Assembly (NCBI GenBank): GCA_025359885.1
Contig: JANYDG010000015.1
Span: forward strand, 1-64,000
Reading direction: 5' to 3'
From: Acidobacteriota bacterium
GTDB taxonomy: Bacteria; Acidobacteriota; Terriglobia; Terriglobales; Acidobacteriaceae
Length of the DNA: 64,000 nt
Both the position numbers and the translations under genes were made by a program. The notes under the pieces were generated by a model. That model saw only the letters and a list, made by a program, of their open reading frames with translations, was not told where the DNA came from and made no database searches. Below are positions 54,601 through 61,893 of the stretch, piece by piece; position 1 is the stretch's first letter; each line of letters begins with the position of its first letter.

Positions 54601-57307
54601 ACGTTGATGTGACATTGATAGGATTAACATGTAAGAGAGCAGGCGAAACGTTGATACTCATAAGGACGGGGGTCGCCGCAGCATACACCGCATTACCCCC
54701 CTGAAAGGCCTCAACCACCACGCTGCCAGCACCGTTGAGCCTGAGATACCTACCATCGGCTGAAAGCGTTGCAGGGCCACTGATGACTTGGTATGTAACA
54801 TCCAATCCGGATGATGAGCGTGCAAAAAGCTGGAGGTTGTTCGCCCCGTAAATGGCGCTCGAAATTGGGTCAAAAGTAATTGACTGGGTCAGCTTGTCAA
54901 TACTTTGACCATTGAGCGACAAAGCCTGTGGTCCTACACCACCTCCGGTAGCATCAGTTTCAAGGGTAGCAACCTCGCTCAGGATTGCGGATGCTGCATT
55001 AGGAACGAAATCAACGGATACTTGGCAGGCACCTCCAGCGGCAAGCTCAACGCCAACGGCACATGGTGTGGCGCTACCAGAATCCTCAACAAAGTCAGCT
55101 GGATATACCAAAGATGTCAGGGTCATCAGCTGATTACCGATATTTTCCACGATCATGGCTTTGGGGCTATCACTACTCTTGATCCCAAGGTAAGTATCGG
55201 TAAACGCCATTCCAGACGGAGCACTCAAGTCAATCTTTACTACTTGATTGTTGCCGGTATCGGCTACATAGATGTTTCCATTTGAGTCAATCGTCATGCC
55301 CTGTGGAGCGTTGAAACCTTTTGCCACGGTCACTTGCGGTCCAAATTCTTTACCCGTCCACGGAAGCATAACCAATTGATTGTTACCGGTATCTAGAACA
55401 TAAAGGTTGTTGTCACCATCAACACCGAGAGCGGTAGGAAAACCTAGACTTGGAATGGCCATTGGCAATTGCGGCAGATATTGACTTCCCGACCACGGAA
55501 CCAATGTCAACTGGCTCTGATAGGGGCTCGTTGAATAGAGGTTACCTAGTCCGTCCACCGCCACGCCGATGGGATTTTTGTGATAGTTGCCGAGCGGCTG
55601 CTGCGCACCAAAGCTATTGCCGGTCCATGGCATTTTCCAAATAGCATTGTCGAGGGTGTCGGTTATAAAAAGATTACCCCACCCATCAATCGCTATGTCC
55701 GACGGACCATAGAGTGCAGTGGATAGCTTCTGCTGCGTTCCAAAGGAGTTACCTGTCCATGGAAGTCGTACCGCTTTGTCATTTCCATTAGAAGCGATGA
55801 ATAGATCCCCGGCGCCATTGATAGCCAGCCCAATAGGGTTGCTCAGTCCGGAGGTCTCGATGGCTATTTGCTGCCCGAAGCCGGAGGCGGTCCATGGCAC
55901 TTCAACAATTCTATTGTTTCCGGAATCGGCAATATAGACGTTACCGCTTCCATCGACAGCTACACCAGAAGGCCCACTCAGATGATTTCCAATGAGAGTT
56001 TGGGTGCCTGGAACAAATGCAGTTCTTGCACCCAGGCCTGTACCTTCAAGAAAGGCAGTTGCAAGTCCCTTGCCCTGAGCGTCATAGAGAACAACAGCGC
56101 CCATCCGCACTCCAGAAGCCAAAGGTGTGAATGTGACATTAATGCCGCATGTGGATGGGATTGAGTAAGTCTCTGCAGAGCAGCTGCTGTTACCTGAATC
56201 CACAAAGTCTCGGCCCGTTGCGCCTTCGGTATATACGGCGTAGCCGCCGATCGTTGTTCCTGCGGCGATATTGAAGCTATAGGTCTGCAATGCTGTTGAC
56301 GTCCCTACCGGATAGGTGCCGAACTCGACACTACCATTGACTATTTCGAGAACCTGATTCAGAGCAGGGTCAGCAACATATACGGCACCCTTGTAGTCAG
56401 TAACAAGGGCTGACGGTGCTGAATAGCTGCTGCCTATACTCACCTCGGCTTTATAACGCTTGGCGAATGGAAACCAGGGTTCCTCAAGCACGCGGCTATT
56501 GCCCGTGTCGGCAATAAATACATTGCCATTACTGTCAACAAAGATTCCTGACGGTGCATTGAGACCGCGTCGAATAACCTGCTGGGTTGTATAGCCACCG
56601 GGACTTAACGCCTCCTTTAGTATACGATTATTTCCTGTATCGGCGATGTAGAGGGTCATCGATTGGTCGACTGCGATACCCATCGGACTACTCAGCCCAA
56701 CACTAATCGGAATAGGACTCCCATAGCTATCTCCGATGCGTGGTAGTTGCACGACCCGGTTATTCCCGCTGTCTGCTACGTAGACGTTGCCCAACGGATC
56801 GACTGCTAGTCCAGTGGGGCTGCTCAATCCGCTAACTATTGTGATCGGTGCTCCATGCCCAACACTGGTGGCGGGCAGTGAAATAATCTGGTTATTTCCC
56901 GTGTCAGAGATATACAGGTTTCCGCTCCAATCAGAAGTGATACCTTTGGGGCCAGTTAGTCCGCCAAGAATTACTGATGGAGTTCCGAATTGACCGTTGA
57001 CGTTTGGAACACTGAGAATGCGGTTGTTGTTGGTATCAGCGATATAGATCGTCCCCGTCCCATCCACCGCCACGCCAGCAGGGGATGCGAGGAATCCGTT
57101 TGCAATTTGGATTTGAGTCCCTGCCAGTGTCACTTGGGCAGGCGCTGAAAGCCCGGTCAACAGGAACAGCCCTACCCACAGGCATACCGATAGGCATCGG
57201 CCGTGTCCGTTGCAAGCGCTCCCCCGTCCGGTGGCGCAACGCCCCCGGCGTTGACAGGGATTCGGGTACTCCGGCGTGGTTGTCGGCAGACAATTTCTAG
57301 CGGCCAT
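51638..57307 (-). CDS. Giant exported protein with NHL propellers and 12 MBG repeats
   Basis: 1,889 residues. A signal peptide after an N-terminal tail (VCLWVGLFLLTGLSAPAQ, about 42-59) leads into six NHL repeats (about 60-335, each like GIAVDQSMTLYIADTGNNRI). An ASH/HYDIN-type Ig domain (about 335-440), six more NHL repeats (about 445-735) and a second ASH domain (about 740-830) follow. From about 890 to the end are 12 tandem MBG repeats of about 83 residues (pattern YGSAMPALTYSIKGFVNGDS ... VGSYVI ... SANYSF). No sorting signal or anchor is seen. It probably forms a long surface or matrix adhesin/stalk; binding partners are unknown. Confidence 0.88.
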   Translation of the reverse strand: MAARNCLPTTTPEYPNPCQRRGRCATGRGSACNGHGRCLSVCLWVGLFLLTGLSAPAQVTLAGTQIQIANGFLASPAGVAVDGTGTIYIADTNNNRILSVPNVNGQFGTPSVILGGLTGPKGITSDWSGNLYISDTGNNQIISLPATSVGHGAPITIVSGLSSPTGLAVDPLGNVYVADSGNNRVVQLPRIGDSYGSPIPISVGLSSPMGIAVDQSMTLYIADTGNNRILKEALSPGGYTTQQVIRRGLNAPSGIFVDSNGNVFIADTGNSRVLEEPWFPFAKRYKAEVSIGSSYSAPSALVTDYKGAVYVADPALNQVLEIVNGSVEFGTYPVGTSTALQTYSFNIAAGTTIGGYAVYTEGATGRDFVDSGNSSCSAETYSIPSTCGINVTFTPLASGVRMGAVVLYDAQGKGLATAFLEGTGLGARTAFVPGTQTLIGNHLSGPSGVAVDGSGNVYIADSGNNRIVEVPWTASGFGQQIAIETSGLSNPIGLAINGAGDLFIASNGNDKAVRLPWTGNSFGTQQKLSTALYGPSDIAIDGWGNLFITDTLDNAIWKMPWTGNSFGAQQPLGNYHKNPIGVAVDGLGNLYSTSPYQSQLTLVPWSGSQYLPQLPMAIPSLGFPTALGVDGDNNLYVLDTGNNQLVMLPWTGKEFGPQVTVAKGFNAPQGMTIDSNGNIYVADTGNNQVVKIDLSAPSGMAFTDTYLGIKSSDSPKAMIVENIGNQLMTLTSLVYPADFVEDSGSATPCAVGVELAAGGACQVSVDFVPNAASAILSEVATLETDATGGGVGPQALSLNGQSIDKLTQSITFDPISSAIYGANNLQLFARSSSGLDVTYQVISGPATLSADGRYLRLNGAGSVVVEAFQGGNAVYAAATPVLMSINVSPALLHVNPINVTSTYGASLSSFGYSLSGFVQGDSAAQSVLGSAEVQILGGGSNVGSYVLSASMGTLQSANYLFTFGTGILTINPAQLVVQAGVSSFIYGSPPSALPWSVSGFVNGDDVGIMKGEPTCTPAMQLLNKVGNYLVIPQLGTLLAANYRFVFRTGTVQVLPATLTIVADGQTMVYGAAMPVLTYSVKGLVQGDTLASVASGSPTLTTAATSSSNVGGYVIKVSTVGLSVSNYVIAACDGVLYVTKASLTVLPEDMTIVYGAVLPAFKYSLVGFVHSDTSAQVVTGAPVLSVAAQAPMSVGNVTIHAAIGSLSSRNYSFAFSTGNLTIAKATLDVVPLDVKVVYGQDIPPLDYVIKGFVNGDSISSVSGVATISSPIIRGSPAGTYVLFPNVADLSASNYAFVGRSGTLTVVKASLSVTPDAVTMTYGSLVPALTYQISGFVNGDDVSTVNGVASVTSSVSSTSGVGSYVVMSSLGTLSSPNYSFVFDPGVVRVEKAVLTVIPIPAMMTYGSPMPEVKYQLSGFVNGDSAQCVSGAPKFRPSFPVRSGAGVYLIESTPGSLSSSNYTFVLNPGRLQVTKAHLTVTSVAAAITYGSAVAGLRYVVKGFVNGDSEQDLNGRAVVSTAVSSNSPVGKYAIAIGAGSLWSPNYDFSFETNVLTVKAAIVVASPVAVTIVYGQGVPAFRYSYTGLVNGDSAQVIKGVPVAVTDASSVSPAGVYPVGVTIDNVSAENYIVKVAPGVLVIRKAVVTVKVKDTVMTYGDPAPRVSYTLTGLVNGDTVSVVSGGVKVRQDVALMSQPGSYVVDLDISGFKASNYSFVGESGVLTVAKAVLTVEADSQVMTYGSAMPALTYSIKGFVMGDLPERSLAGFPEVRASAGSGAVVGMYVIAPSAGSLSSKNYDFRFKTAGLRVEPAVLTLTAESVTKRAGGVMPVLTYHVAGLMNDESVKVATTGAVTVSTEAKESSSVGSYRILLSRGSLSAKNYSIRCVSGTLTVTQ
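51641..54640 (-). repeat. Twelve tandem MBG-domain coding repeats
   Basis: Each unit is about 250 bp and encodes a beta-rich MBG domain with the core TYGS-P-LTY...GFVNGD and later VGSY and SSNYSF. Copies diverge enough that DNA identity is low, so expansion looks old. The last copy lacks the YG motif (KRAGG in its place). Confidence 0.75.
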
Positions 57308-57701
57308 TGCGCCCCTTTCCTCATAAGGAAATAGTTAGTGACCTTATCGGCGCGCTCTTAGGATTTCTTGAGATTGATCGAAGGGGTTCAGATCGGCCGC
57401 TGAATATCGAATTTTTGCCCTAAGATACTGATTCAAATAAAGTAAGCGCGATTCCGTCTTGAGCCGGAAGCCTGTTTTACACGTACTCAGTCATCACGGA
57501 AGTCATAAGAAGATAGTGGTTGTTGCTTTCACAAGAAGAGGGCTTAGACACAACAAGTTACTTACGTCATGTTTTCGGGCGGCACTCCCTCTCACTCCTC
57601 CCGGGAATGTGGTGCCACGCTCGAGACTCTTCTTTCATTGCGTGAAGCCGTTTTCACGCATCCGTTCATCTTCACTGGAGATTGCCTTAAAGTAAGGATG
57701 G
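57308..57701. other. Divergent intergenic region with a start-site hairpin
   Basis: Lies between the giant protein and the + strand small membrane protein. Just before the giant protein's ATG is a small hairpin (TTTCCT 57316-57321 / AGGAAA 57326-57331) overlapping its AAAGGGG ribosome-binding site. No other gene is seen. Confidence 0.35.
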
Positions 57702-58004
57702 ATGTCGTCTTTCCCCCCCATCTTCCGGTTTCGAAAGAAATCGCTCGCCCGTGGCACTGTCCTTGCCCTGGGCTCGATGGCTCTTGCCTTTCGCCTCTCA
57801 GGATTCCCGGAAGTACATGGCTCCGCATGGCTGGTTCTTCCCCTGCTGGTCGCCTGTTTTGCCACTTTTGAAACGGCGCGCTGTCTCGAGAAACGGTGGA
57901 GTTTCTACCACGGGGCAGTGCTCCTGCTTGTCTACGTGGATCTCATGGTGCTACTGATGGTTTCGTTCTTTCTGCTGGCGCCTTACTCCAAATTTTTCTT
58001 TTAG
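57702..58004 (+). CDS. Small membrane protein of unknown function
   Basis: 100 residues with a basic N-terminus (FRFRKKSLARG) and three hydrophobic segments (ALGSMALAFRL, SAWLVLPLLVACFATFETAR, HGAVLLLVYVDLMVLLMVSF). AAGGATGG lies just before the ATG. No family recognised. It precedes mscL by 87 nt on the same strand; a shared transcript is possible. Confidence 0.6.
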   Translation: MSSFPPIFRFRKKSLARGTVLALGSMALAFRLSGFPEVHGSAWLVLPLLVACFATFETARCLEKRWSFYHGAVLLLVYVDLMVLLMVSFFLLAPYSKFFF

Positions 58005-58091
58005 GCCTGGGTAGGCAGCCCCCATTGCGCATTTCCCCTTCGCCCGGCCGAACCTGTACCATAGCGGCATCCTGCTCGTTGGAGTTTTCAA

Positions 58092-58502
58092 ATGTTTAAG
58101 GGATTTAGAGATTTCATCTTCCGCGGCAACGTGGTCGACCTCGCAGTTGCCGTAATCATTGGCGGAGCTTTCAATGCAATCGTTGGTTCGCTGGTGAAAG
58201 ACATCCTTGGCGGCTTCATCGCAGCCCCCGTAGGCAAGCCGGATTTCAGTGCGCTCGTCCTTGATGTACGGGGAGGACATATCGCCTATGGCAATTTCCT
58301 GAACGCCGTCATTTCCTTCCTGATGGTCGCGTCGGTTGTCTACTTCTTCATCGTCCTGCCTATCAATAAAATTGCAGAGCGGGCCGCGGCCAGGGAAGCA
58401 GCTGTGCCAGTTGTGCCCACGACCAAGGTTTGCCCGGAATGCCTCAGCGAAATTCCCCTCGCTGCCCGGCGCTGTGCTTACTGCGCACAGCCTGTCGCCT
58501 GA
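58092..58502 (+). CDS. mscL: Large-conductance mechanosensitive channel with zinc-ribbon tail
   Basis: 136 residues. Canonical MscL: FKGFRDFIFRGNVVDLAVAV (N-terminal helix and TM1), then the pore-lining GGAFNAIVGSLVKDILGGFI, a short periplasmic loop, and TM2 GNFLNAVISFLMVASVVYFF followed by the basic linker. Instead of the usual C-terminal cytoplasmic helix, residues 114-131 carry two Cys pairs, CPEC (114-117) and CAYC (128-131), a rubredoxin-like zinc ribbon. MscL is a pentameric tension-gated safety valve of the inner membrane; the ribbon would sit in the cytoplasmic bundle. The end overlaps the region of the next gene by none; that gene starts 80 nt later. Confidence 0.95.
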   Translation: MFKGFRDFIFRGNVVDLAVAVIIGGAFNAIVGSLVKDILGGFIAAPVGKPDFSALVLDVRGGHIAYGNFLNAVISFLMVASVVYFFIVLPINKIAERAAAREAAVPVVPTTKVCPECLSEIPLAARRCAYCAQPVA

Positions 58503-58581
58503 TCAAAATTTCGTGCGGAAGCTCGCGTGTCGGCCTCCGCACATTCCAAGGCAGGATAATCGAGGCTGGAGACCTCCCCCG

Positions 58582-59277
58582 ATGCGCTTCCCCTCAAGTA
58601 TCGCCCTCCGCGCCGCTTCTGTTGTCTGCATGGCGGTCGCAGGTCTGTCCGCCCTTCTTTGGCAATCGAAAATGCTGCCAGGGCTGACCTTCAAGCCCGT
58701 CCTGGCCACCGCTAAGCCTGCCGCCATCAATCCTGTCAACGGGGCCGCCTATACCCCGACCTATTCCGAAGAGGGCGACCTGCTGCCGCCGCTCCAGTAC
58801 CGGGAGTGGATCTATCTCACCAGCGGTCTTGACATGAGCTACACACCACGCACTGCGGCGCAGGGCGATATGTCCATGTTCGACAACGTCTTCGTCAATC
58901 CCGAGGCGTATCACGGATTCCTGGCGACCGGTCGTTGGCCTGACAAGACAGTCTTCGTTCTGGAATCTCGCAACGCTGCCAACAAGGGTTCCATCAACAA
59001 GGCTGGCCATTTCCAGTCCGGCGGCGTCATGGGGCTCGAACTCCACGTCAAAGACGAGGCCCGCTTCCCCGGCAAATGGGCCTTCTTTGACGTTGCCAGC
59101 GAAACCAAGGCTACGCTGTTCCCGCAGACTGCTGCCTGCTATTCCTGCCACGCCAGCCATGCCGCTGTGGATACGACATTCGTACAGTTCTACCCAACCC
59201 TGCTGCCGATTGCCCAAAAGCAATCCGCCTTCAGCCCCGCCTACCTTAAGGATTCCGCAGAAGAACAGCACAAGTAG
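58582..59277 (+). CDS. Exported cytochrome P460-like c-type heme protein
   Basis: 231 residues from ATG 58582. The signal peptide/anchor (ALRAASVVCMAVAGLSALLW, about 8-27) is followed by a beta-rich domain with YREWIYLTSGLDMSYT and KDEARFPGKWAFFDVASETK, typical of cytochrome P460-like proteins. A single c-heme motif CYSCH (186-190) follows, with HASHAAVDTTFVQFYPTLLP near the C-terminus. Related proteins bind heme c and oxidise small nitrogen compounds or serve electron transfer, but many members are uncharacterised. The start was placed inside a longer frame that overlaps mscL in another phase. Confidence 0.82.
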   Translation: MRFPSSIALRAASVVCMAVAGLSALLWQSKMLPGLTFKPVLATAKPAAINPVNGAAYTPTYSEEGDLLPPLQYREWIYLTSGLDMSYTPRTAAQGDMSMFDNVFVNPEAYHGFLATGRWPDKTVFVLESRNAANKGSINKAGHFQSGGVMGLELHVKDEARFPGKWAFFDVASETKATLFPQTAACYSCHASHAAVDTTFVQFYPTLLPIAQKQSAFSPAYLKDSAEEQHK

Positions 59278-59330
59278 GCGCAAGACGGGCTCCCCCGCTC
59301 CGCCTGTGCGTCCACCACAGAACAACAGAT

Positions 59331-59990
59331 CTACTTCGCCAGCGAAGGCAGTTCTACCCCGATGCTCTGCACCAGGATGTAGAGGTAGCAGGCCAAACCC
59401 AATACCGGCGGAATCCACAGCGTGGCATATTTCCTCACCAGGTACTGCACCACCTTCAAATTAGGCGTCTCTTCCGGCAAATACTCCTCACGATCCCGCC
59501 GCGAGGCGATCCGGGCCCTACTCAAGGTCAGTTCCGTCTTCAGCACTGCAAAGTGCGCCTTGTTTGGAAAACGCAACAGACCGCGCAGCAGGTGGTCCGT
59601 ATCGACCCAATACTCACGGTCGCGGTCTGCCTCCATCAGGGCAAACTCAAATGCCCGCTTGGCTTCCGCGTCCAGTTGCACCTGGCTCTCGTCAAAGTGC
59701 CCATCCATCTCTGAAATCGGCGAAGGCAGCGCGTGCGAGCCAACCAGCCACCGCAGATAGTACGCATTCGACTTCAGCGCGCCAATGCGTTCAGCCCGGG
59801 TATTTTCGTCAAGCATCAATCCGCACAACAGGTCACCTACCGTAATCACCGAATCGCCACGATGGTGGCACTCCTCGCGTGCATGATAAATTGCCCGACG
59901 AGTCGCCTCCGTGTAGCGCTCCAGCACAGACTGGCGACTTGCCCGCGTGCTCATCACGCTATCAAAAACAGTTGCTCCCAGCATTCCCAT
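59331..59990 (-). CDS. Stand-alone Clp-N-domain protein with C-terminal membrane anchor
   Basis: 219 residues from ATG 59990, chosen because GGAGAAG lies 6 nt before it; ATG 60029 is an alternative. The first ~165 residues resemble the double-repeat N domain of ClpA/B/C: SVLERYTEATRRAIYHAREE, TVGDLLCGLMLDENTRAE, then LDAEAKRAFEFALMEADRDR and VDTDHLLRGLLRFPNK. There is no AAA ATPase domain. A C-terminal membrane helix (TLWIPPVLGLACYLYILVQS) anchors it with the Clp-N part in the cytoplasm. Such domains bind substrates or adaptors. Function here is unknown. Confidence 0.8.
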   Translation of the reverse strand: MGMLGATVFDSVMSTRASRQSVLERYTEATRRAIYHAREECHHRGDSVITVGDLLCGLMLDENTRAERIGALKSNAYYLRWLVGSHALPSPISEMDGHFDESQVQLDAEAKRAFEFALMEADRDREYWVDTDHLLRGLLRFPNKAHFAVLKTELTLSRARIASRRDREEYLPEETPNLKVVQYLVRKYATLWIPPVLGLACYLYILVQSIGVELPSLAK

Positions 59991-60133
59991 CGGTCGCTTC
60001 TCCACAGCCCAAACGTTTGTACCATCCATGTACAGGTTTAGGACAACCGACGGAAGTTACCAATCCCACATCAGCTTTGTCAATATCCCATGAATGGGGG
60101 ATGACAAATGTGCAACATACGCCGTCCAGAGGC

Positions 60134-61450
60134 TCAGTCCAATTCCCTGAGCGCCTTGGAAAACGCATAAAAACTCAAATACGCCAGCGATGAAACTCCC
60201 GCCATTGCCGCCAGTGCATGGTTGGTCGGAATATGCCGCGAAAGCTCCCCGGCCAGCAACGCGCCGAGCGGCGGCAAGCCGAGGAAAGCTGTCCCATAAA
60301 TGCTCATCACCCGCCCACGCATCGCGTCTGAGGAAAGGGTCTGCATCGCCACATTCACCCCGGAGATCGTCAAAATCATCCCAAAGCCCTCAAAGAACAT
60401 GCAGACCTCTGAAAGCGCCACGCTCTGCGAATAGCAGAACACCACCACGACGGCCATCACCCCAGCACCACAAAAGGAAATAATCCGCCCTCGATGTCGG
60501 AACGACCCCTGCCACGCCACCGTCGCCGCACCCAGCACCGCGCCCGCACCCGAGGCAGCCAGCAGCCAGCCCAGCCCGCTCTCGTCCACAAGCAACTGAT
60601 GTTTCGCAAAATATGGAATGAACGTCAAAAACGGAATCGTCAGAAAACTCGAAACCGTGATCATCCACATCAATACATGCATCTGCGGCCGGCTGCGCAC
60701 ATAGCGAAACCCCGAAACCAGGCTGTCAAGCAGCCCCTCATGTCGCACGAGCTCTTCCTCCGGGTACCGAATCCGCGTCAGCGCCACCAGCACCGCCACA
60801 AAACTCAGCCCATTCAAAAAGAAGTTCCCCGCCACGCCAAAAAGAGCCATTGCATATCCGCCCAGCGTCGGTCCCAGGATCCGCGACATATTGAACTGCG
60901 CCGAATTCAGCGCGATCGCGTTCGTCAGATCCTCCCGCACCACCAGTTTCGGCACCATCGCCTGGTAGCTCGGATTGTTCATCGCCAGCGCCGTACCGTT
61001 CAAAAAGGCCAGCAGGGCCAACTCCCAGATCGTCAGCCACTTGAGATACGCCAGCCCCGCCAACACAAAAGCCAGCACCATCATCACCGTCTGCGTCACC
61101 AGCAGCAGCCGCCGCTTGTCTACCCGGTCCGCAATCACACCCCCAAACAGCATGAAGAGCAGAAAGGGAATCGCCCCAAAAAATCCCACCACCCCGAGCC
61201 AAAAGGCAGAGTCCTTCATATGCAGCACAACCCACCAGCCCTGCGCCACGTTCTGCATCCAGGTACCAATGTTTGAGGTGAAATTACCACTCCAGAACAA
61301 TCGGAAATTCGGGTTCCGAAGCGCCCGAACAATCGCTGGCCACTGACGCCGCTCCCGGTCCTCCAGCAACTCCACGCCCGCTTCTCCGCCCGGCGACTGC
61401 TGCATCCCGGCAACATCCAGCGCCTCCAGCGGTGCGGAGCTTTCCTCCAC
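60134..61450 (-). CDS. MFS transporter (EntS/MFS-3-like)
   Basis: 438 residues. About twelve membrane helices, preceded by a ~35-residue cytoplasmic tail. RALRNPNFRLFWSGNFTSNIGTW is the classic start of the MFS-3 group, and GGVIADRVDKRRLLLVTQTV is the loop 2-3 motif. QAMVPKLVVREDLTNAIALN and MRGRVMSIYGTAFLGLPPLG are also typical. Members export siderophores, macrolides or other small molecules; the substrate is not indicated. The frame opens with GTG 61450, and a start nearer to the first helix is possible. Single gene unit. Confidence 0.88.
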   Translation of the reverse strand: MEESSAPLEALDVAGMQQSPGGEAGVELLEDRERRQWPAIVRALRNPNFRLFWSGNFTSNIGTWMQNVAQGWWVVLHMKDSAFWLGVVGFFGAIPFLLFMLFGGVIADRVDKRRLLLVTQTVMMVLAFVLAGLAYLKWLTIWELALLAFLNGTALAMNNPSYQAMVPKLVVREDLTNAIALNSAQFNMSRILGPTLGGYAMALFGVAGNFFLNGLSFVAVLVALTRIRYPEEELVRHEGLLDSLVSGFRYVRSRPQMHVLMWMITVSSFLTIPFLTFIPYFAKHQLLVDESGLGWLLAASGAGAVLGAATVAWQGSFRHRGRIISFCGAGVMAVVVVFCYSQSVALSEVCMFFEGFGMILTISGVNVAMQTLSSDAMRGRVMSIYGTAFLGLPPLGALLAGELSRHIPTNHALAAMAGVSSLAYLSFYAFSKALRELD

Positions 61451-61692
61451 TCCAACCCCCGGCGGTCGAGCAGCTCCCTTTCCCTCAGCGTCTGTCAGAA
61501 TCCCTCCACACCTGTCTCTGCTTCAATCTTACTTGCCCCTCAGCTTCGACCCCGACGGTCCACGTCGAACCTTAACCCTAAGCTCAACCCTAAAATGGAG
61601 AGCGCCGGTGAGACGTACCGTCTCCCCGGCCTCGTTTTCGTGGCATAATCGTCTTGGTCAAGACATGCGCCCGGGGGGGCTGCCAAGCTGCC

Positions 61693-61893
61693 GTGAAGAC
61701 GATCATCCGCATCCTGATCACCCTCTTCCTCTCCTCCCTGGCGTACGAATGTATGGTTCTGGCCTTCCACCTCGTCAACGAGCCTTCCGATCGCTCCCTC
61801 TACACCGGATTCGCCATCCTGGCCCTGCTCGCACTCTTCCTGCCCTTCCTGCTCTGGCGTCTTTGGAGAAAAAGAAATGACAATGTTTGGTGA
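61693..61893 (+). CDS. Small two-helix membrane protein overlapping the SPFH gene
   Basis: 66 residues from GTG 61693 (TTG 61654 is an upstream alternative). Two hydrophobic helices are visible (IIRILITLFLSSLAYECMVL and LYTGFAILALLALFLPFLLW), followed by a basic tail (RLWRKRND). No family recognised. It overlaps the SPFH gene by 17 nt; that gene's ribosome-binding site GGAG lies inside this one. The pair is very likely translated together. Confidence 0.6.
   Translation: MKTIIRILITLFLSSLAYECMVLAFHLVNEPSDRSLYTGFAILALLALFLPFLLWRLWRKRNDNVW

Noticed and set aside
51641-54640. Regular ~250-bp spacing considered as a CRISPR or satellite array
   Set aside because: The period matches complete MBG protein domains in one open frame, with conserved protein motifs but diverged DNA; no short identical repeats with spacers occur.
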